A DNA stretch of 64,000 nucleotides, from the NCBI RefSeq assembly GCF_027943255.1, contig NC_072895.1:73782001-73846000 (forward strand). The letters run 5' to 3'. The position numbers and the translations under genes are program-made. The stretch comes from Anastrepha obliqua (lineage: Eukaryota; Arthropoda; Insecta; Diptera; Tephritidae). Shown here piece after piece: positions 57,101 to 64,000 of this stretch; within the stretch, counting starts at the first letter, position 1, and each line of letters starts with the position of its first letter. The notes below the pieces were generated by a model, which saw nothing but the letters and a program-made list of their open reading frames with translations, was not told the DNA's origin and did no database searches.

Positions 57101-58838
57101 GCTGCCATGGGAATGATAATAGTCTTACCTAACGCTAGCTGGCACGTCCCGTTCCTGTCGTCTTCTAGTTGGAAGAGATTCTGAACTGAGATTTTCTAAC
57201 AAAAGTAACCTCGCCGAACAGCGTTTAATACAGTTAACGTTTTAACAAATTGGCGGGAAAATGCCGAGGTTAACGGCTTTAACGTTGTAGCAGCGGTAGG
57301 CGCTATTAACCCTAGGGTGGCTAAAAATGTATAAGAATTTAGAATGTGACCTAAACACTTTTCTTTCTGAATGCAAATTTCACCAGGAACAGGGACATGT
57401 TCAGTTAGCGATTTTTTTCAATTCTGATATGATATATAAAGATATACATCAAATTCCGTTAAAAACTCGATTTTGTAAAACTTTCAATTATGGTCATTCT
57501 ATATTAAAGCAGCGATAAGTGGTTAAAACTGTTTACTTTAAGCTGTTATTATTTTGATTGTTTTTTGTTTTACTTTGACTACTTAACTGAGAAATTCCGG
57601 TACCTTTTAACCATCGCTGTTGCTATTCATCAAGCCTGAACATTTTGTTATTCCTACTTCAATTCTAAAAAAATTAACCATGAACATCTCGCATATGTGT
57701 GTCTGTATGTAGGTATGTGCATTTATAAGGGCAACAATTATTTGAGGCTTTTTTTCTCATTCATCTCATCAAACTTTAATAATAATTGTCCATTTCAATA
57801 CACGTATACGCGTAGAGTTTGTGCGAAATACTTATTTTTCATCCCATTTTGCATATCTCGTATAAACTATAATTCATCTGCGTAAAACATTTACCCATTA
57901 TGGAGAACGTCGAATAAACCATAAAGCAACACATTTAGGCAGTCAAATATTCATTTAGAAGCCATAAAATGCATGTTGAATAATGTAAAAGCTTGTGAAA
58001 ATACCAGATATTACAAATAACATATTACATCTTGCAACAATTTCACCAACTCAGCATACTATCTTGTGTTTGATTATTTTTGTTTTTCCCCTTTTTTGTC
58101 ATCGAATTTTATGACTGAATTTCCTGATGACCTCCTTTGTTTGCCATTGCCGCTCGCAGATTGCCGATTTGAATGCATGACTTTTTTGTTCAAAATGTTT
58201 ACATACGGTTTGTTGTTTTTGCTTACCTTTAATTTTTTTTTTTTTGTATCCTGACTATTCTCCTTTATTGCTTTGTTATATTTTTATTTTTCGCTGCCTT
58301 GTGTTTGCATTCCATTTGTAACGCGGCATGTAAAAATGTCGATGAATTCATATTGTTATTTGATTTTGGTTTAAATTTCCATTCTTTTTTTACTTTTACC
58401 TTGTTTTTGTATTTTCATATTTTTTTTTGTATGTGTCAACAATGAATTTATGTGCACAAAAGGATGTGAATTGTCTGGCAATAAAGCAATTCCAACCCAA
58501 TGGAGATGTCATAAATCATTTCTATTTGCTCGCTTGGTCGATTGAATGTGCGACGAAATTTATGCTGGGAGATGAAGTTAGAAAACAATGTATAAGAGCC
58601 TTGTGTATTTAAAAAATGGGGTAATTCAAAATGGGGAAAGCATGCAAAAATTTTACTCAACTCTCTAGCATAAGCGACTACCATAGAACTAAACTAAATC
58701 CAAAAATAAGGAACTTACAAGAGATGACATAAACTTACTCTGGGTCGTAGATAATGGATCGGAAACGGAATATGATTTTTCTGTATCAGATAGTTTCCTC
58801 AAAACAAAGATGATCTAGTTGGAGGTTCTTTTTACAAT
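57101..58838. other. Intergenic sequence
   Basis: No gene recognised. Includes a TTAACCCTAGGG motif near 57309 without a partner. Confidence 0.5.
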
Positions 58839-59147
58839 CGGGTGTTTTTGGCAGATCACGCGTGCCTACTGTCAAACTAAATACATAGTTGTTTTCAGTA
58901 TTCATTGGCATTTCATCATGGAAACGCCTCGACGTTTAAAAATCGTACAATTATTTTACGAAAATTGATGCTCTGTGAAAAGAGTCTATCGCGCGCTGGT
59001 GCTCAATGATGAGGCCCATTTTTGGCTTAACCCTCCTATGATAACCCTATTGAAAACTACTAAGAAGATAACCATACGTCTTTGAGACGTATCATGATTT
59101 GGGGGCACTTTATGGGGCAGAATTTATTTAACTATGTTTTAGTTTTT

Positions 59148-60603
59148 TTTGGTGACTGACATCCAGAGCAATCTTAAATTATGGAGGGAACACTTCTCGA
59201 ATCTATTAAATGGTGACAGCTGCACAATTCACAGAGAAAGTGAAGATCCCGATACCTCAATCGTTGACGACGGAATTGTCGTTCCGCTACCCGACCGTGA
59301 CGAGGTGAGAATAGCGATAACGCGGCTAAAGAACAACAAAGCTGCGGGCACCGACGGACTGCCGGCTGAGCTGTTCAAACATGGCGGCGAGGAGCTGGTA
59401 AGGTGCATGCATCAGCTCCTATGCAGAATATGGTCGGATGAAAGCAAGTCTGACGATTGGAATTTAAGTGTGCTCTGCCCAATCCATAAGAAGGGCGATC
59501 CTGCAATCTGTGCCAATTACCGCGGGATTAGTCTTCTAAATATCGCCTATAAGGTTCTAGCGAGCGTATTAGCTCAAAGGCTGAAGCCCACCACCAACCA
59601 ACTGAGTGGGCCTTATCAGTGTGGCTTTAGACCTGGAAAGTCTACCATCGACCAAATATTCACAATACGCCAAATCTTGGAAAAGACCCATGAAAGGAGA
59701 ATCGACACACACCATCTTTTTTTCGGCTTCAAAGCTGCATTCCACAGTTCGAAAAGGAGTTTCCTGTATGCCGCGGTGTCTCAATTTGGTATCTCCGCAA
59801 AACTAATACGGCTATGCAAGATGACCTTGCTCAACACCAGCAGCGTCGTCAGTATTGGAAAGGACGTCTCCGAGCCGTTTGATACCAAACGAGGTTTCAG
59901 ACAGGGTGACTCGCTGTCGTGTGCTTTCTTTAACCTGATGTTGGAGAGCATCGTACGAGCCGCAGAGCTTAATCGCTCAGGCACAATTTTTTATAAGAGC
60001 GTGCAATTGCTGGCGTAAGCCGATGATATTGACATCATCGGCCTTAACAACCGCGCTGTTAGTTCTGCCTTCTCCAAACTGGATAACAAGGCAAAACGAA
60101 TGGGCCTGGTGGTGAACGAGGACAAAACGAAGTACCTCCTGTCATCAAACAAACAGTCGGCGCACTCGCGTATCGGCACCCACGTCACTGTTGACAGTTA
60201 TAATTTTGAGGTTGTAAAAGACTTCCTTTATTTAGGAACCAGCATTAACACCGATAACAATGTCAGCCTAAAAATCCAACGCAGAATCTCTCTTGCCAAC
60301 AAGTGCTACTTTGGACTAAGTAGGCAAATGAGTGGGTAAAATCCTCTCTCGACGAACAAAACTAACACTTTACAAGACTCTCATCATGCCCGTCCTAACG
60401 TATGGCGCAGAAGCATGGACGAGGACAATATCCGATGAAACGACGCTTGAAGTGTTTGAGAGATGAGCTGTATGAGCTTTACGACAACATAGACATAGCG
60501 CAGCGAATAAAGATCCAGTGGCTACGCTGGCTGGGTCATGTCGTCCGAATGGATACAAACGCTCCGGCTCTGAAAGTATTCGATGCGGTACCAGCTGGTA
60601 CTA
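59148..60603 (+). mobile_element. RTE-type LINE fragment nested in P3
   Basis: RTE coding sequence from VTDIQSNLKLWREHF to the C-terminal end region, without endonuclease or 3' untranslated end. Both boundaries are abrupt against P3 sequence. Same family as the split copy at 51115-54525. Confidence 0.88.
59149..60600 (+). pseudogene. RTE reverse transcriptase remnant
   Basis: Open 289 codons to a stop at 60016-60018, then the same frame family continues. Motifs: [68 protein letters not shown]. Motif A is decayed to [10 protein letters not shown] (the catalytic Asp of the FDFKAAFDS type are Gly and His). Motif B is FRQGDSLSCAFFNLMLE. At motif C the Tyr of YADD has become TAA, followed by ADDIDIIG. 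After a frameshift at about 60340, TLYKTLIMPVLTYGAEAW and the C-terminal WLRWLGHVVRM are readable. Clearly inactive. Confidence 0.9.
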
Positions 60604-61370
60604 TATCTGTTTTTGGTCAAGATTCTTCCCTGTTTTCATTATAACTGTCGCAAATAGTTATAGTTTTTATCCCATATTTGTTCGGCTTATGTAGAATCTA
60701 CATCTTAAATGGGCATCGCCTGCGAAAACCCAGCAACCGCTCATCAATAGTAGTATGCGATCACGATAACCGATCATTAGGTCGAAGAGAAGGTCACAAC
60801 GCTTTGTCATTCATTCGCAGTCATCGAATCAAAAAATTAAATTGACGGCTCATTGCCACAGTGGGTCGTGTTCCACTGTAGGTATTGTTAAATATTTCGT
60901 CTGTTTATAGATGGTTATCTTTTAACGCCACTGTTAAAGCGAGTATTGCAATCAGAGCGCGAACTTCAAACTCCAAAAGTTGCTTTTACCATGTTATCTT
61001 TACGATTCATGGATATTTCCGCATTCGCCAATTTCATAATTTCAATAATAATATAGTCAGTAAAAAAAGCATTGGAGCAGGAAAGGGGCTCAATGTTGTA
61101 TAGCAATACTTAATTTTGCTCCTAATAGTAGGCAGAGAGAATGAAAGTAATGGTAGAAATAGTAGATCCCGTGGGTTGATCCTCAAATAAAGCTGTGTTT
61201 ATATCAGGTTGTTGGATAGCGATATCCTCACTTTCTATATCGCTAAGGACATCATCCTTAAATACTCTATTTTCAATTTCACTGTTATTATCAGACGAAT
61301 CTGAATCTTCCGATAAACATTGTAAAAGCGCATAAATTTGTGTATCATCTAAACATTCATATCGGGGCAT
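60604..61370 (-). pseudogene. piggyBac transposase remnant (P3)
   Basis: The N-terminus is open at 61370-61122: MPRYECLDDTQIYALLQ, followed by a strongly acidic segment (SEDSDSSDNNSEIEN), as usual for piggyBac N-termini. After a degenerate stretch, stop-interrupted sequence at about 60720-60630 recalls the region around the KPxKYGIK motif between the first and second catalytic Asp. The remainder is replaced by the RTE fragment. Inactive. Confidence 0.65.
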
Positions 61371-62100
61371 TGGTCTTGTTTTAACAAAATAAACGCTAAA
61401 ACAATATCAAAACAAATTCATTTTCATTGAGTGTCAAAGTTACACAAAAGATAACCATAAGTCTTTGAGACGTATGTATGCTATAGCCAAAACTCAAAGC
61501 GTAGCACGAAAAAACAACCACCACTGGCAACCTGCAGTAGGCAACTGAGCAAAATAAAAATAACAATGTGCTCCGAAAAATTTAAAAAGCAGTCGTTTCT
61601 CAGACACAGGTTATTAAAGCAGGGTTAATGGTCAATGGTCAATAAGCAAAATTGGCATATTTGGGCTGAAAAGCAACCCGAAGCCATTCAAGAACAAGCA
61701 TGACGTGGCCTGTGGGCTGGAGGAATCATCGGCCCATATTTCTTCCAGGACGAGGCTGGCGCCAATGTAACAGTAAATTGCAAACGCTATCGCGCCATGA
61801 GAAACGACTTGTTGATGCCGGAAATTGAAACCCGCATCGTCGTTTCGATGAGCAATTTATCTATTCGTGTGATATACACAAATGCTTTATGGATAAACCA
61901 TCTTCGCTTGAGACAATGGAAACCAACATTACTCAAGATATTCACGAGATACTTCCAGCAAGACATTCAAAAATGGTGTTTAAGGATGGCCGAATTACGG
62001 CGCAGTTGTGACCAACATTTGAAAGGGATTATCTTTAAAAAGTAAATGTCATAAATGATTATACACAAAAATAATAAAGATTGCCCAATCAATTTGAATG

Positions 62101-63651
62101 TTCGGTATTTTATTTCAATTCAAAATCCGGTGCCTCTAAATTAATCACACTTTATTTCGATTTTAAGTTTGCATTGCCGCTTAAGCAATTTATCCATTAT
62201 TTTTGAAAGTCTCTTCTGAAATTACGATTTTTTCAAATTCAACACTAACATGGAAGCTGTCCCATGCAACGCGTTGCCATTATTTTTTTTCAATTTTGGA
62301 GACTTTTGAGCCTATTTCCACCAAAGTTTTTGTATTTTCATTTTTTTTTTTTTGGAATTAATACCCTATTTTACATTGGCTTCTTAAGAAAATCATTTTT
62401 GTTTTTTTGTTTTTTGTATAATGGTTAATAATGGACCACGTGAAATCCGCACTCATAGAGTACTAATCCGCACTCAAATAATAATAAACAATGCAAAAAT
62501 AAAATCTAAAACAAAGTGCAGATCCCAATAAACGATACAAGTTTAGATTTACTTATCTCCGCTTTTTTTCACTTCAGACTTTATATTTTTGATATTTTCC
62601 TTGTCATAACGAGCCGAACTTTTGTTAGTCCTCTCTTCGTACTTACATCCATGTATGTATGCATATACTTATACACTTGTACATTTGATATTCATTGAAA
62701 TGGACAATACAAAATCGATATTAAGTGCAGCTGTGCATCTAGTCTGCAGATACGTGTATGAAGAAATTTCTTATAAAACCAGTCTAGTATGAAAGGATAA
62801 GGAATATAGTGAAAATTGATAGCATTATGAAATGGAAAAAAGAATGTTATATGTAACTATGTAGTGTAGTTGTTGTTATTATTAAGTGAGGGTGCTTTTG
62901 ATTATCTGAATATACCATTCATTCAGTATTCTTTGGGCGCAATACAGTGGTGTGCAATGGAATAGGGCCTCTCTCAACGCATGTTATGAAATCAACCTGC
63001 TGTACCAAACTTAAATGCTTTTAGCGCTCCTTGGCCCGTGATGAAAAAACGTGAAGCGTATTTATAACAAGAAAAAAAGTCGCTTAATAAAAACCATATA
63101 CAATACGTTTTATAACTATAACTTTATTGACAAGATCTGTTAATTTATTTATTTCTTTTTCAATTATAATATTTTGGTAGCAAATTATTCGAAAAGTAAA
63201 TAAAAACATTCTAGTAAATACTTCATTAACAAAAGATTCATAGAATTCTACTTTAACTTGTTGATTTTATTATAGCTGCATAAAATAGTCAACATATTGC
63301 GGGCTACCATTACTATACTCGTACACATAACCTGTAGGCAAAATGATAAAGTTTCCTATTTAGCTTATATCACATAGAATGTGGCGCAAACTTAATTCCC
63401 CCATCGGAAAGTTTATAATTTTTGCAAATGGTGTTGTCAGCCTTATTTAACACTTATGAACTAGACAGACAAGCAGTGAAGCGCGTAGAGCACATAATAA
63501 AAATTTCCATAACCCATAATAATTTTTTTTTTTTCATATTTTGTAAAACAGTTATTCAAAAACCGAATTGATGATTTATTTTGTAAGTATATTTCAAGTG
63601 TATTTGTTCTTCTGATCTCAATGTTTTTTGGTTACCACCTAATGAAAGGAG
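62101..63651. other. AT-rich intergenic sequence
   Basis: No gene or element recognised. Confidence 0.5.
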
Positions 63652-63725
63652 AATTAACACATACCCTCTGTTTGTCGATTTCAAAGCTGCATTAGACAGC
63701 ACGAAAATAAGTTTCCTAACTCTTG
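63652..63725 (+). pseudogene. Small RTE reverse transcriptase fragment
   Basis: About 25 codons around motif A (LFVDFKAALDSTKISFL), matching 59705-59770 of the nested RTE. The catalytic Asp is intact here. Abuts SINE copy D. Confidence 0.7.
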
Positions 63726-63731
63726 CGATGG

Positions 63732-64000
63732 GGCGGCCGCCGCAGCCGAATGAGTTGGTGAGTGACTAACATTCGGAATTCAGAGAAAACGTAGGTTCGA
63801 ATCTCTGTGAAACACTAAAATTAAGAAAACAATTTTTCGAATAGTGGTCACACCTCGGCAGGCAAACGCAAACCTACGAGTGTATTTCTGCCATGAAAAA
63901 GCTCCTCATAAAAAATATCTGCCGTTCGGAATCGGCTTGAAACTGTAGGTTCCTCCATTTGTGGAAGAACATCAAGACGCACGCCACAAAATTGGTAAAA
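63732..64000 (+). repeat. tRNA-derived SINE, copy D, cut by the window end
   Basis: Head with A-box-like CAGCCGAATGAG (63743-63754) and B-box GGTTCGAATCTC (63794-63805), then the family body up to the window edge. Shares the ATATCTGCCGTTCGGA variant with copy A, against copies B and C. Confidence 0.9.

Larger units (their letters stand above)
59027..61628 (-). mobile_element. piggyBac-family transposon P3, nested in mariner copy d
   Basis: TTAA at 59027-59030 and 61625-61628. Ends CCCTCCTATGATAACC and, inward from the right, CCCTGCTTTAATAACC. The subterminal block ATAACCATA(C/A)GTCTTTGAG appears at both ends (about 59068 and 61449). The transposase reads right to left and is interrupted by the RTE fragment at 59148-60603. 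TIRs differ from P1 and P2, so this is a third family. Confidence 0.85.
58839..62100 (+). mobile_element. DD41D (rosa-type) mariner copy d, split by a nested piggyBac
   Basis: Left part 58839-59030 has the terminal block, ACTGTCAAACTAAATACAT and METPRRLKIVQLFYEN, then a deletion to LNDEAHFWL. The right part 61625 to about 62100 resumes with NGQW-type sequence, then AGGIIGPYFFQDEAGANVTVNCKRYRAM and a decayed tail. The two halves meet exactly at the TTAA sites of P3, re-forming the conserved AHFWLNG motif. Later motifs QQDG and PLDY are missing from the right part. Confidence 0.8.

Noticed and set aside
57309..57322. TTAACCCTAGGG as a piggyBac terminus
   Set aside because: No matching inverted end with TTAA within several kb and no transposase nearby.
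1..64000. CRISPR arrays, operons, prokaryotic promoters or rRNA genes
   Set aside because: None visible. The sequence is clearly eukaryotic, and its direct repeats are microsatellites or transposon parts.

Overview
The window looks like AT-rich, gene-poor, transposon-dense euchromatin of an insect, most likely a dipteran and plausibly a tephritid fruit fly. The basis is the very AT-rich background with poly(A/T) and TA runs, the predominance of mariner, Tc1 and piggyBac DNA transposons with insect-type non-LTR retrotransposons, and several copies of a DD41D (rosa-type) mariner, a group described from tephritids. The species is an inference. No host protein-coding gene can be identified with confidence. 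Two short regions (14006-14690 minus and 38411-38617 plus) are weak candidates, and there is no convincing functional tRNA or other RNA gene.

Layout. 1-6.1 kb: a truncated SINE, a LINE RT tail, a TTAA-flanked internally deleted piggyBac (1337-2746), an old DNA element with about 250 bp terminal inverted repeats (2810-4373), and a decayed DD34D mariner (5035-6057). 8.0-8.75 kb: a DD41D mariner deletion derivative. 10.05-10.14 kb: an isolated 37-bp-arm hairpin. 11.3-13.1 kb: a second piggyBac family whose transposase keeps all three catalytic Asp. 15.2-17.1 kb: a deleted Tc1, a 466 bp foldback element and a tRNA-Asp-like remnant. 18.4-20.35 kb: the 5' half of a LINE (ORF1 plus endonuclease). 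20.7-22.2 kb: a complete Tc1-like element with one nonsense codon.

25.9-33.5 kb is the most distinctive region. Three copies (E1, E2, E3) of a non-LTR retrotransposon carrying a Myb-like N-terminus, RT, CCHC knuckle and C-terminal restriction-like endonuclease (R4/Dong-like) lie in the same orientation. Every element boundary abuts a (TTTTA)n tract, the longest about 350 bp. A mellifera/mauritiana-type mariner (M1) sits inside one tract with a TA duplication, and a sister copy (M2) lies at 35.1-36.35 kb.

39-50 kb holds an RNase H LINE fragment, two SINEs and two more DD41D mariners. 51.1-54.5 kb is one RTE-type LINE split by two independently inserted mariners. 54.6-57.1 kb has a jockey-like RT fragment, the helicase-plus-endonuclease end of a Helentron-type element, and a CR1/jockey-like ORF1 with two PHD-like fingers. 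58.8-62.1 kb is a three-level nest: an RTE fragment inside a piggyBac inside a DD41D mariner. The window ends in a SINE cut off by the edge.

Functionally the elements form a stratified record. Autonomous LINE machinery (RTE, R4/Dong-like, jockey/CR1/LOA-like) could have supplied retrotransposition, including for the tRNA-derived SINEs. Nearly every cut-and-paste element carries an internal deletion, frameshift or nonsense codon. M2 (one 18 bp in-frame deletion), the 20.7 kb Tc1 (one stop) and E2 (one missing base, 5' truncated) are closest to intact.
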